This document shows, piece after piece, positions 12,259-23,659 of a stretch of DNA of 64,000 bases. The notes under the pieces were generated by a model. That model did no database searches and had not been told where the DNA came from. It was given only the letters and a program-made list of their open reading frames with translations. This stretch comes from Isoetes taiwanensis (lineage: Eukaryota > Streptophyta > Lycopodiopsida > Isoetales > Isoetaceae). The position numbers were made by a program, and so were the translations under genes. How positions within the stretch are numbered: the first letter of the stretch is position 1; each line of letters starts with the position of its first letter. The stretch lies in assembly GCA_021234155.1 (NCBI GenBank), contig JAJEKV010000003.1:33587166-33651165 (forward strand), given 5' to 3'.

Positions 12259-13462
12259 AGATTATGCCCGGGGGGTGCAGCTAATGTAAGGTCATAGGGT
12301 TAAAGAAAAAGGCCCTTATAGGGTTAAAAAACTAAGAAAAATACCCTTTATACGGAATTGTTTAGACACTCTAGATACACCCCCTACCATATATGTACAC
12401 TTTGTTCTATAAATTCCTCCAAATCCCCTACCATATTTGTATAATTTATTATCTAAATTCAACTAGACCCCTTACCGTTTTTTTTAAATCAGTTTAATAA
12501 ATTCGAGCCAGACCTTCATCTATAAGCCGTTACAGGCCCATCTACAAGTGCCCTAGACAAGTTGTGTACATAGCCTATAGTTGACTATTTGAGTGACCAG
12601 GTTGAGTGTCAAGTAGGTGTGGTGTGATGAAAACTTGAGGACAACTAGTAGTAGGGCAGGCTTGAGGAAAAGGGTAGAATGGGGCTTGGAGAAGGGTAGG
12701 ATGGGTTTGTAGAGGGAATTGAAAGTTGCTTGCAATGAAGACTCGTATTATTTGTCTGCATGACACGAATAATGGATTTACAATTCAAATCCACAAAAGT
12801 ATAATGTTAAGAAATGTATTGTTAGGACTACTTTCAGTTCTAATCCACAAAAGTATAATGTAAAAAATAGGTTGTTAGGACTAGTTTCTTGTGCTTGAAA
12901 ATATTTAGATTGTGTTGGGACACTATTATTTACTTTGGGCGTATGGATAACCCCATATAGAATTCATAAGATATCAAATTTCATGGTCTTTGCTAAGGTG
13001 ACAAGTTTAGGAGAAAATAACCAAGTCAAAAGCATATTTGATTAGTTTGCATAGAACTTGTATAAAGTACTCTTTTGCAACATGGGTTCATGACTAGACT
13101 GGATTGAGAGCAAATGTATAATCATGCATTAATGATTGGGGATCAATCCTTTGCTCCCCATCATTATGAACTTCATATTTGAGGCAACCCTTCCATGTTT
13201 TTGTCTTCGTTGTATTTGGATATATAATTAAATTATTCACTCCACATGACCTAGATGGTCATACATTATAAAATAATTTCCTGGCATTGATGGCATGCCT
13301 TCAATGATGTGGACATGACCTAGATCATATAGTAAAAATAAATGTCTTGCATTCTTGCCTTCAATGATGTACATGTTTGGAATAAATGGTACTAGAGCTT
13401 TGTAAATCCAAAGAAAAATCAATGTGAATATGTTTGGGTTTCCAATTGTAGACAATTAATAC

Positions 13463-14760
13463 AACTGCAAGACTTGCCACATAACGTTGTGATTCAAAAG
13501 AGCGTCCATACAATTACTGTTACCATGTAAGCAATTCACAAAATGAGCAAACTCAAGGACATTATTGGCCTCTATTAATGCCGAAGTCAGTCTAAGGTAA
13601 GTAAAAGCGCGTGTGCCGCCCATTTATGTGGGTCTTTTCTAGCTTGGCATTTTCAAGAATTTTATTGTATCCAGCCTTGTCATAACAAGGGAGTGCATTC
13701 TCACTAGCTACATCAATACCAGCATCCCATGCAACATTCAACACCTGAAACCAAACACATTGCTTATAAGCAAACAACTGAAAATGTCTGAAATAAAAGG
13801 AAGGATTGTTTAAGTGATTGCATTGCGTAAGAGAATATACCTGCCAGACTAAATCCTCTAGATCTGAGAAAGCTTCACAATAATTCCTATCAAAATGCAT
13901 TCCGAAGCTCCACATTATGCTTGGCAAACATCTAGGCAATTGAGGCATATCCATCTCAGTGAATTGGATTGTAAAAACCTGCTGTTAATTCTGCAGGATG
14001 ACTGGCCGATTTATACCACTAGTGAATGCCAGAAACCTGTTAAGGAACAACAATAAGGTCAGCTCAGTGATCCCGTCACAGCTTGACCGTTTGCCCCAGT
14101 TTAGGGAAGCTCACCTTGGCAGAAATTCTTGTCTCCAAAAGCAAATTTGGCAAGGCTAAGGCTTCATCACCATGATTTATAAGTATTTCAGAATACCATG
14201 AAGAAAAAAAGCAACCATAATAGTTACCATAATGCCCTCCAACACAGAAAAAGCATATCCCAGGAGATTGTGAGTTGTAATCCCCTGCATTAATAGGTGC
14301 CACGCCCATTCCGAACATCCTCGACTCATTGCAGCTCTATTCAACTTGCACATCAAATATTTGCAAGCAACAGCAAATATAAATGATTTCATTTATCCGA
14401 TTTTAAGAATCTAACATCCATAAATCATGATTTTTAACGTTCAAACTATTAGCAAAAAGTCTGCAAATTTGGAACATAATTTTATGCAGTCCACCAATAA
14501 TTCCAACCATATTTTAAAGGATAGGAAGGATATTGCAACTTCCCACATGGACCAAGACCCACTTCAATATCTTCAATAGTCCCATCCTTAAAAGTCATCA
14601 ATGCCTGACAGAAACTCCTCATGAAGTCAAAATACACTTGTGCACAAGACAAAAAATTCAAGAATGCTGTTTGTAATGCAAAAGCTATAAACACTATACC
14701 TCAAGTCCGGTGCGCCAATTTAATACAGCACGTTCTTTCTCCTCTATGCTTATTAACAGT
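13463..14760 (-). pseudogene. beta-amylase (glycoside hydrolase 14), C-terminal exons, captured and decayed
   Basis: Beta-amylase releases maltose from starch ends. In minus-strand order the family's conserved blocks appear: VLNWRTGLE (about 14700-14740); VYFDFMRSF, then [17 protein letters not shown] (14482-14660); AGDYNS, FSSWYSEILINHGDEAL and TRISAK ending at a GTGAGC donor (14115-14310); EAFSDLEDLVWQ ending at a GT donor; then after an AG acceptor VLNVAWDAGID, ASENALPCYD and GYNKILENAK. FTYLRLTSALIEAN follows one base out of frame and runs to a stop near 13463. The N-terminal half of the (beta/alpha)8 barrel was not found. The first junction is off by one base, the FPGIGEFQCYD block expected after SYPLKYGW is absent, and the last exon is frameshifted, so it cannot make an active enzyme. 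Confidence 0.85.
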
Positions 14761-15299
14761 ATTTATCGCATATGATTCTGCAAGCAGCTCTAGTGCCATG
14801 CCTGTATAATCAAAAGATACAGTAAACATCTCTTCTGCAAGCTTAGGTTCAAGCATTATTCTATTTTGCAGAATTTATCACATGCATTGAGCAGCCTATT
14901 CCAAAGGACATATAGAAAAACAAATGAATAAACGTCAAATTGCAGATGAAGGACAACTTTGCAGCACCTAGCACCCGAAGGTCAGAAAAATAGGTAGCCC
15001 AAGATCATAAAGTAGCCCAACTCAAGCAATCTGTGCCTTGGGAACTAGCAATAACCAGCCGGTTTTTTAATGTAAATGTCACACCATGGTAATTTAGTGC
15101 ACTACAAGAATATTGAACTTAGCACAAGCACTACTTATCAAGCCTGCTATCAACTGCCATAATTGATCTTCACAACACACTTAATAGTGCATATCACCAT
15201 GAGCACCTTACAATCTGCAACCTGACCAGCAAATGAAATGCAAATAAAATTTAATACCATTATAACAATATCATATCCAAAATCAACTTTACCTTTCTT

Positions 15300-16116
15300 G
15301 GTCTTAATCTTAATCATCATGTGCTGGATGCTTCCCCTTGGTCTCTGCAAAATGTTCAAACAGTTAGTTTAGTTACCATAAGCAAGTCATTGCAAAGAAA
15401 TTACTCACAAACTTATCAAACTTTGTCTTGTCACTGTCAGGCAATGCATAATTGTTATTAGCAGAACTAATGTTAAATCGGTAAGGGAAATCACACTTTC
15501 TAATTCTATGATGTGGTTCTCCAACAAGCCACATATGTACCATTGACAGGAATCTCCAGCCAACTGATCACAAACCTTATACAAAGCCATGTTAGATGGC
15601 CTATTGGCCAAGTCAAAAAACAAAAATAAAAACAAAAAACAAACAATCATAACTAGCCTTACACCCGCTCTAAACATTTGTCATCTCACTCCCAAAATGC
15701 TGTTCAGAAACTCTGTACAAAAGAAAAAGAAAGTTAGAAGAAAATATTTGTATAGAAACCACAAAAAAAATAAATGTAGAGTCCATACATTTGCAATCGA
15801 ACTCAGCCAAAATAGAGCAATAAATGAAGCCACAATAACACTACCTGTTCTGGAACAAAAAAAATGAAAAAAATAATGTCATCAGCATACTCTGATCTCC
15901 AGTTGGAGAGGATTAATGTCTAGATATTTACTTACTCGTTATATACCAAGGACGATGCTCATGGATTTGCAGCCTGAAAGAATGGATAATATCACAGATT
16001 CTAGAATCTGCTTCTAAATCTGGCATCAGGACTTGGAGTTCAACGTCAGGATAGTTTTCCTTACTCAATGCATGTATCCGGCATAAGATAAAGCTTCCGG
16101 CCATAAACTGTAGCAT
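15300..16116 (-). pseudogene. second set of captured exons, gene not identified
   Basis: Protein-like pieces occur in minus-strand order: FILCRIHALSKENYPDVELQ with IHSFRLQIHEHRPWYI (15928-16116); WLVGEPHHRIRKCDFPYRFN and NNNYALPDSDKTKFDKF ending at a GTGAGT donor near 15406; then RPRGSIQHMMIKIKTKK between an AG acceptor near 15345 and a GTAAAG donor near 15290. Splice signals and residue composition argue for real former exons. They do not match beta-amylase and I do not recognise the family. Being in the same orientation as the amylase exons, they could be transcribed together as a chimera. Confidence 0.5.
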
Positions 16117-16777
16117 CCAGACAGATCTTTTGCCTTGATAACTTTGTTTTCAGTCAGAGCAAAGCTGGAGGACAACTGGGAGCCGATCGATTTTGTTTTA
16201 AACCTTCTTAGTTATCGTTAAAAAGGAGGCTGAGAGCTGCTATTGTCTTCAAGGTTAACCAACCACTCAACTGCCACTAAATCGTAGCTTTACCTAAAAA
16301 TTAATCCCCTATATTGTTCTTCTAAGCCAGATGCATCACCATAGCTAGCCATGGCCATCAGCGCCATTGTAGCGCCTTGAGCTTTCATTGCCGACCAAAT
16401 GAGATCTATTTGGAGCACTACCGAAGAAATGACTGCCAAAATACAACTACTGTAGCCGGCAGTGCCATCGGAAGAAATACCAAACTCCAAATGCCAGAAA
16501 GCTGCCCCAAGGTGCAAGAAAGCTCTCGACCACCGCAGACATCGAGCACTCTCAACCCCTTTCGTATACGCGACCAAAGCCAAAAAAACCCTATACCTCT
16601 AATGTATACGGACATGTGGGGATAGACCATTGAATCCTACCCCCAACATACCTAACAAAAGTGTGGCCCTTACCTCACCCGTACATATACGTACAAAAAT
16701 ACCTTAAAATAAACCCTCTATTATACACGCACGTATTTTGTAAGGTTTCCATTATGTGCACCCCCCGGGAGATTATG

Positions 16778-17116
16778 GCAGCATTCTAACATATGTTAAG
16801 CAAGCATTTTGTTTAGATCTTTTATCGCCGCATGACATTCAATTCCAATTGTGTATTTGATTTGTACTTGCAGACCTAAAATTCTTACACGTTTATTTGC
16901 TTGATGAATCAATGTGACAGAACAGAACTTTCTAATCCTGAAGATTTGAATCTCCTGCATTGTAAATTTAACTCCCAAGTGTGAACCATGAGAGAGGAAA
17001 TTTTCAAACATCCATTCCAACATGGACTCCTAAATAGATTATGAATGTACGAGAGTTCGTGCTACAATTCTATGGAGTGCTCTATTAATGTGAAAGAACT
17101 GCAATATTATTGTAAT
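16778..17116 (-). other. possible minus-strand exon, unidentified
   Basis: A 75-codon minus-strand frame at 16796-17023 contains HLGVKFTMQEIQIFRIRKF and looks moderately protein-like. It lies between two transposon insertions and has no family signature. Confidence 0.2.
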
Positions 17117-17124
17117 ATCCATAT

Positions 17125-17746
17125 CAGGGATAGGTTCAATACGTTGTACGTTTTATACGGAATACGTATGAATTGTATGATACGGCACATATTTGCCGTA
17201 TAAAACGTAAAAAATACGGCAAAAAAAATTCGTCGGAAGATTTTGGCGTCGCTGAAAATTTACCAAGCGTCAAACGATGAAAATCGCGTCTTGTGAAAAA
17301 AAAAAAAAAAAAAAGATAAGGTATTTTTTTCGGCACGATCCGAAAACCTTCAGATCGCAGACGTCTGTGAAAGTATTTTACTGCGTCGCGATCTGAGAAA
17401 CCAGCGTCTGCGTCTGTGAAATTCAAATTTTTTTTACGGAAAAAAAAAAAAAAAATTTTGAATTTCGGCGTCGCGGAATTCTTACGTATCGCGATGTGAA
17501 AATACTACAGGCGTCTGTGAAAAAAATAATATTTTTTTTTTTTTTTTGCGTTAGGTGTCGCCGGTTTTCAGCTTTTGTACGTCTGTGAAAAATTTCAGCG
17601 TCGCTTTTCACGTTGTTTTTTCGCGTCGAAAATTTTTCCGGCCGGCGAGGTTTTAATACGTTAAATACGTATTTTATTAAAAAATACGTATTTTTTGACT
17701 TTATATGTCAGGAATTTGAATTTTGTACGTACAGAACCTATCCCTG
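17125..17746. mobile_element. 622 bp hAT-type MITE with 8 bp target duplication
   Basis: CAGGGATAGGTTC (17125-17137) is the exact reverse complement of 17734-17746; CAGGG-type ends are typical of hAT elements. ATCCATAT flanks both ends exactly (17117-17124 and 17747-17754). The interior encodes nothing. It carries repeated TACGTATTTT/ATACGG words near the ends and many short GCGTC-GTGAAA units separated by A or T runs. It would need a transposase from elsewhere. Confidence 0.88.
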
Positions 17747-17754
17747 ATCCATAT

Positions 17755-18390
17755 GCTTTTCTTTTAACACACAAATCCTTGATTATAGATTAACTGCGAA
17801 AACCTAATCACAGATCGTTCTAATTTTACAGTATCTATTATGCTTCATACACGATAAAGGTGAATTCTAAGCTATTTTTTGATGGTTCAAAAACTCAGAT
17901 AATGTTGCTTTACATCCAATTTCCATGTCATTTTAGGTTTTATTTCACAAAGGCATAAGGATAATCTCTGAGCATAAAAACTTAAATGTCATAGCTCGCC
18001 CTTCAATCTTCACGCTACTTCAATATATTCATTGCAGTATATTCTAGGGCAGAGACGTGAAAATATATAATCTTCAGGTACCAGAGCTTCATTCATCTAA
18101 ATTTTGAGCATCTATGTTTTTAGCATGGAGTATCAATATTTTTTACCATACCATAAATTGGATGCATCAAATCATCTCAACCATGTCCAGCCTGCTTTCA
18201 AACCACTAGCTAGTGATCTCTTTTTGTATAATAACGACATAAACAATTTTGCCTTTTAAGCCATTTTAGTTGGCGTTGATCTCTATAAGCCATTTTGGTT
18301 AGATTTGTTTGAAGCATTAATCTTTACATTTTAGAATTTTGAAGCTCTACAGTTTTATAATTTGCTCAAGCATTCTTGAGACCTCTTTTC
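17755..18390. other. AT-rich, no gene; possible LINE 3' region
   Basis: Lies just downstream of the minus-strand LINE reverse-transcriptase remnant. No poly(A) or microsatellite tail was recognised, so the LINE 3' end is probably lost or too diverged to see. Confidence 0.4.
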
Positions 18391-19743
18391 TCAATTACTA
18401 TGTACTGTAACTTCACTATGTTGAAACTTCTTAACTGCCCTACACCCTTTACCTCTACTTGCCTCCAATGCCAGGCATTGCAAACAACCATCATCCATCT
18501 CAAAGTGGAAGCTTTTATCAACAATCAGCCCAAGATATTTATACACATTTGCAATTTCTATAGTTTCAGCTTTATAGTACCATGCAAAATGATCCATTTC
18601 GTTAGCTCCAAAGATAATGATTTTCATTTTATTCCTATTCACTACCATACCCTTTGCATCACAAAATTCTGCTAAGGCGTCCAAGTTCTTCTGCATACCT
18701 CCAACATTTCTAGATAACATCATAATATTATCTACATATAATAAGAGTAGTGTAACAAAACCCATCCAGAGACACGCCTTCTCTCCAATTCTACTTATCC
18801 ATTCCTCTAACTCATCTATGAATAGCCTTGCTTTACTCCAATATTGCTATCCACTAAGCTCTGACATTTTCTAAAAAAGAGAAATAATAATTGCACTAAA
18901 AAAAGGGAAATAATAATTGCACTAAAAAAAGGGAAACAATATTGCACTAGTACCTTATTATACAGCGCCTTGACCGCAAGTTGATATTCCACAGGGATTC
19001 CAAGCTTGTCCATGCACTGCCAAAGATTACTCCTTTGCACCTTATCGAAGGCCTTTGTGAAATCAACAAATAATGCAAACATAGGTGGTTTCTTACCTAT
19101 GACAGAATCCATCAATGCCCTGAAGGTAATTAGATGATCAATAGTGGATTTTTTGCGATGAAATCCAGCTTGGCCTTTAGCTCAAACTTTATGTTCACCC
19201 AGGCACTAATTTTAGCATCAAGCGTGGTAGCAAAAAGCTCTGAATATAAGATGCTAACTATTATCATTCTATATTGTTAGGATCAGATACATTGCCTGCC
19301 TTATGCAATGGTATGACTCTATTTATCTGCCAAGATTGTGGAAATCCCTCATGTAATGCTGCATTAAACATCGACACCAATACATTAGCCACGAATAACC
19401 ATGCCCATTTAAACATTCTTGTTGTCAACTCCAGAGCATCCATCGCTTTCCCATTAGAAAGCTTTTGCAGTTCTTTAAGGACATCCTCATCAGTAAGCAC
19501 AGGGGTATTGTACCCAACCCCATGCCAACTATCGTCCAGCCCATGTACATAATAGAGATCATGCACTTGCTTCCATAAATCAGCCACATTAAGCATTGCA
19601 TTTATTGGTTTCTTAGGCCTAAGCATTTGCCAAAAAAAATTTGGATCCAAAATCAACTCGGCCACCATATCTTCCTGCCTTTTCCGCAAAAACGCTTTCT
19701 TCTTGAATTTGACTAGTTTAATATACTCTTTGTTAACCATCAT
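18391..19743 (-). pseudogene. LINE reverse transcriptase domain, broken
   Basis: Three frames carry the RT order. The first (19743-19264) has an ANVLVSMFNAALHEGFPQSW thumb-less N-terminal block and RVIPLHKAG. The second (19115-18816) has ALFVDFTKAFDKV with its catalytic Asp, and GVKQGYS. The third (18765-18391) has LLLYVDNIMML, the position of the Y-x-D-D active site, where the second Asp is Asn. YKYLGLIVDKSFHF follows, as in other LINEs. Loss of the catalytic Asp, a tandem insertion at 18881-18950 and frameshifts make it inactive. Confidence 0.85.
18881..18950. repeat. 26 bp tandem repeat inside the RT remnant
   Basis: GAAATAATAATTGCACTAAA plus AAAAGG occurs at 18881-18906 and again at 18907-18932, followed by a partial diverged copy to 18950. 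It lies between the codons for YNKVLVQ and those for DSNIGVKQG, so it expanded after the element had lost function. Confidence 0.8.
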
Positions 19744-20079
19744 TTTATTTAAGCCACTAGCTGACCTGAATTCTTGCCTCTTTTATTTGCATTCCATGTC
19801 GAACTATTCTTTTTTGAAACAAGGCAATGTTCTGCTACAGAGAGTACAAGAGAGCTCAACTATCCACTTATTCAATGTGCATCGAGAGGCCATTCACTAT
19901 GTGCAATTTTCTCTTCACAAAATTTTTCATACCTTTCGCTTTAAACCTAGATATAAAAAACTTTTTGTTTGCATGGAAAAATCTCTATTTGTGCACGATC
20001 CAATTGCGTTAATTTCCACAAGCAAAAGCACATGATCTGACTCAGTGCCTATATCCACTACATACATCCTTGCAATAAT

Positions 20080-20700
20080 CAACACTTGCTATTATAAAAT
20101 CCACTACACTTGCATCCTTGCAAGTACACTTTCTTGAGTCTGGATACTTGGTACAAAACAAAATTGAGTCCACTGCACATATTTAACGAACGGAATCCTT
20201 GCAGCTTAAGCCATATCTGCAGATATACGATACCATCCACTAATAGCCAATTCCTGTTCATCTAACATTTCCATCCATATTGGATCTCCATTTGGGCTGC
20301 TAATAGCTGCTTGCTTGTTTGCTATGCGACCATCAAAATTGCCAAGTAAAAGAACATTGCCATGTTGCATTAACTTTATTATGTCCTGTTCCAAGTGAAA
20401 AAAAGGATCATCCTATCTAGATTTATCATAGGTAGGCGATTCCCGAGGTGGAAAATAGCAATCTGCAACAAATGTCTTTTTTTTCTTACCAGGTAATTCA
20501 ATCCAAATATATTGTTTTGGAAGATTTGTGCTTAAGAACTGAAACTGTTTGCAAAAACGCATTCCGAACATAACATGCAATGCCTCCAAATCCCCTGAGT
20601 CTCCACCCTTTTACATTCTAAACAGAATAAATAGAAATGAATCCCACAATTTTCGGCAGTCCTTTTTCTTCATGCTCAGACATCTCTAAGAAAAATATGA
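20080..20700 (-). pseudogene. LINE endonuclease (exonuclease-endonuclease-phosphatase fold), broken
   Basis: Minus-strand blocks include ADCYFPPRESPTYDK (about 20430-20470), then HGNVLLLGNFDGRIANKQ (about 20320-20370), matching the conserved G-D-F-N-A-R block of AP-type LINE endonucleases with Asp and Asn swapped. Further on are SDHVLL-like codons near 20030, the position of the SDH catalytic motif. Several stops interrupt the frame. Confidence 0.7.
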
Positions 20701-21391
20701 TATCAAAATCCAGTAAAACATAATCCATAGTAGAAACCTTAGTAGCAGTCAATGTGTTTACATTGCAAGATCCGCACCTGATGGTCTCACATCCCTAACT
20801 ATCTGTCGCCACCACCTTGCCATTGTGCCAAGACGTCTTTTGGCCTTGTTGCCTTGCTTGCTTGAGTATTTATACTTGCTCTTTATGTTCTTGAAACTGT
20901 ACTTTTGTAAGGTCATCATTAATCTACACATTTTGCCGCTTCAAAGAAGCTCTCTTTTTCAAGATATTAAATTTGTTGTCTCTAATATTGAATTTAACCA
21001 CCAATATTGTTGTTCTGAAAAGATTGTATAACCACTTGCTTTATGTCTTCTTTCCCTTCCCCTGGCAGTCCTATCAGATGAAGATTCAATGTCCTTGACT
21101 TTCTTTCCAAATCTTCCAAGAAATCTGCCAATTGTTGTTTCACCTCTGCTACTGAATCATGTTTTTATATCCATATCCATTCTCTTCGTCGCTGTCACTA
21201 GTATCTGTTGCTTCTTTCTCTAATTCTAGTTTAACCTCTGCCTTAAACTGCTCAAATTCATCCCTTATCTCTTTTTTGAATTGCTCATAATCATTTCTCA
21301 TTTCTTTACAGATAGCATTCCTTAAGTCACAAGCTATGCTAGGAATTATCTCTTTTAAAATCTTTGCGATGGTTTCTTTCACGGTGTCACG

Positions 21392-23388
21392 CATAGTTGG
21401 GCCGACCCACCGACCTAGCCGACCTGCCGACCTAGGTGGGAGAAGGCCAACTTAGGTGGGGATTTTTTGCCGACCTACCGACCTATTCCGCCAAAATTCA
21501 ACTTTCTTTTTTCCTGCAGTTAATGCATAAATAACATGTAATACATCTCTACTTCTAAATAAATAGTGAATACAGACAAGTTTACACCTCAAATAATTTC
21601 TAAATAGTCGATTTATGCTATTAAACTTCAAACAAAGCAAAATACATTGTCTTTTGAGGAAAGATACATAAGAAAACGAGTAAATAGTAGCATCAAACCA
21701 AATACATATTTCTAATCTTCGTCTTAATCTTCATCTTCATAAGAAACTTCATCTTCATCTTCGTCTTCAACATTGGAATCTTGATCATCCTCCTCCAAAT
21801 CTTCCTCATTGCTTGATTCAATGTCCTCATCCTCCTCATCCTCCCCTTCCTCATCTTCCTCCTCCTCTTCATCATCCAATTCCATAGTCTCCTCATACAA
21901 TTGATTCAAAGGACGTACCCGATGGCGACGACGATGAGAACGTGGACGTTGGAGCACTTGTGGTGGAGAAAAGATCATCCTTTCAATTTGAATCCGTTCC
22001 AATTCAGCTTGAACAAGTAACAATCGTTCTTCATCTTCTTCAAACACAATTTTCTTTGGATCATGCTCAAGATAAGTCTTAAGCATAAGCATATCCGCCA
22101 CTTATGTTGTCTGCGCATTTGAGCAACAGTAGTAGGCTTTCTGCTTAACAGATCCTTATATTGCAGTCCTGATATAGTAGTAGAAGTGGAACAACAAATT
22201 CAAAGCATGAATACAAATATATGCCAGACATTGTTTCCAAGCACTCATAATGCATTTCTTTAATTGTAAACCCATTCATTCAGCATGAAGTATATATTAT
22301 GCCATGGCTGTTCAAAAAATGTGTTACATTCCCTTAATCTAAAAAGTTCACACTATTTCCCAAGAATCATTCAATTGTAATGTTCCCTTCTCAAGAAAAT
22401 CATGGGCAAGGGGAACCAGATCGTACAAATCTGTCATGCAATATTTGGATGTGGTATTCCACCACATGTTCACTTTCAGCAGGAGAAACCTGGTTTTTTT
22501 TTTTTTAAAAGGCAGCCGTCTATAGAGTCATAGGATCTATTAATGGATCTGTTAATGGATGCAGTTATAGATACAAGAATAAGACTCCTTATGATTTTGC
22601 AAATACTCCTTATTTTTATGATTTTGTATTACACAGTGAAATAGTGATGAACAGAGAAATATGGTATGTAGAAGATAGAAACAATGGAAATCAGATTGAA
22701 TACCTCAAGAGACAGTGGTATCAGCCCAAGGGTAGCTCCACACCTGCAGCCTTTCACAGTCCTTATCAACCCATATTTTCCTGCAAAACAACCAGAATCA
22801 CATCATTTTTCTTCATTCGATTTATGAAGATCCTTATAGCCATCTCAATCTATTAGATAATATGCCTGTTCTTGACAAGATACCTGCGATTTCAGGTTAG
22901 GTTCTGAATAGCCCTTTCATTACCGTGCAACATTCTTAAGATCTGAGCTATGGACATGGTTCTGAGCCATTTATTCCAGTGGGTCTTCTTTCAACCTTCA
23001 CATTCACAACACTTAATTAATCTATTCCCTAATCGGCTGAATGGAGCAGTGCATTTACATTTACAAGCATCCAAGACTAGTTTTCAGTGGAAGAAGGTAC
23101 CTGGAGCTCGGATTTGGCGACGCCCTGGCCGGATTTGGCAATGTCCAGTGCTTGCAATGATGAAAACAGAGAGTAGGAACACTCAGGTTTAGATTTGGGC
23201 TGCCAAATCTCTTCGAAAATCCTCTGTTGTTCATTGTTTTTGGACCCACGAAGCGTAATGTGAGTGAGGGGGGAAATTTTTTTTTTTGGGTTTTAGGACC
23301 CATCCGACCGTGGGTCGGATCAGGCCGACTCCGACCTAGGTCGGAAACGCTCGGCTTTTAGGGCCGACCTAGGTCGGCCCCAACCATG
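21392..23388 (-). mobile_element. 2.0 kb hAT-type element with 8 bp target duplication
   Basis: The left end CATAGTTGGGCCGACC and right end GGTCGGCCCCAACCATG are near-exact reverse complements. GTGTCACG flanks both ends (21384-21391 and 23389-23396). Subterminal DNA has clustered GACCTAGG/CCGACCTA words, such as GCCGACCTAGGTCGGC, typical of transposase-binding sites in hAT elements. The interior holds an acidic minus-strand ORF (21724-22101) that resembles the tail of the hAT transposase at 61485. It lacks most of a transposase and is probably non-autonomous. Confidence 0.85.
21724..22101 (-). CDS. acidic C-terminal remnant of a hAT transposase (probable)
   Basis: 125 codons. The first half has FEEDEERLLLVQAELERIQI, then a basic stretch RSHRRRHRVR, and the last 50 residues are almost all Asp and Glu. 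The LLLVQ block followed by a Glu/Asp tail has the same order as at the end of the hAT transposase at 61485-61804 (NDEWLLLVQKTV, then acidic). This is the only link and is suggestive. A captured host acidic protein is the alternative. Confidence 0.4.
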   Translation of the reverse strand: MADMLMLKTYLEHDPKKIVFEEDEERLLLVQAELERIQIERMIFSPPQVLQRPRSHRRRHRVRPLNQLYEETMELDDEEEEEDEEGEDEEDEDIESSNEEDLEEDDQDSNVEDEDEDEVSYEDED

Positions 23389-23659
23389 GTGTCACGTAGG
23401 TCTTGTTTGGAACTAGATTGTGTAACGAGACCCAAAATCGTTCCTGGTGAGCAAGGAACAGCCACATCATTAGACGACATCATTGCTGGAGTTTTGATGG
23501 AGAATTCGATGCAACATTCCCATATTTGATGCAGAATTTGATGCAGTAGCCACATCCAAAACCCCTATTTTCAGAGAATTGCTGCCTGATGAAACCTTTG
23601 CCTTCATACTGCCTGCTTCAGATTTTTTAAGGCCTGCATCACTGCCTTTCACAGAATTG

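Larger units (their letters stand above)
12267..16769 (-). mobile_element. 4.5 kb DNA element carrying host-gene exons (Pack-type), 8 bp target duplication
   Basis: The left end is CCCGGGGGGTGCA (12267-12279) and the right end is its exact reverse complement (16757-16769). The 8 bp AGATTATG directly flanks both ends (12259-12266 and 16770-16777). An 8 bp duplication is the hallmark of hAT-superfamily insertion, though the ends do not start with the usual CA. Inside there is no transposase; instead there are minus-strand exons of beta-amylase (13463-14760) and further spliced-looking exons (15300-16116). Introns are retained, so the cargo was taken up as genomic DNA. Elements of this kind that carry gene fragments are well known among MULEs, CACTA and Helitrons. 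The orientation given is that of the cargo. Confidence 0.8.
21149..23652 (-). pseudogene. LINE ORF1 (coiled-coil) interrupted by a hAT element
   Basis: The C-terminal part (21394-21149) is charged and helical: NDYEQFKKEIRDEFEQFKAE is a clear coiled-coil heptad pattern, followed by an acidic tail. The N-terminal part lies at 23652-23397 and includes SNDVAVPCSPGTILG. A 1997 bp element with an 8 bp target duplication sits between them, and removing it joins the two frames. ORF1 proteins bind the LINE RNA. Confidence 0.6.
18391..23655 (-). mobile_element. LINE (non-LTR retrotransposon), inactive, split by a hAT element
   Basis: Reading the minus strand: ORF1 remnants (23652 to 23397, then 21391 to 21149), an AP endonuclease-like part (about 20700 to 20080), and reverse transcriptase (19743 to 18391). 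ORF1 continues across the hAT insertion: the frame ending SSSKQDLRDT before the break resumes as KETIAKILKEII after it. Many stops and frameshifts separate the blocks. The 5' start is approximate. Confidence 0.8.

Noticed and set aside
16290-16583. 97-codon minus-strand frame as an N-terminal exon of beta-amylase
   Set aside because: No amylase blocks and no convincing splice site linking it to the known exons.
18816-18955. Hydrophobic run in the RT frame as a membrane segment
   Set aside because: It is encoded by the 26 bp tandem repeat insertion and is not part of the RT fold.
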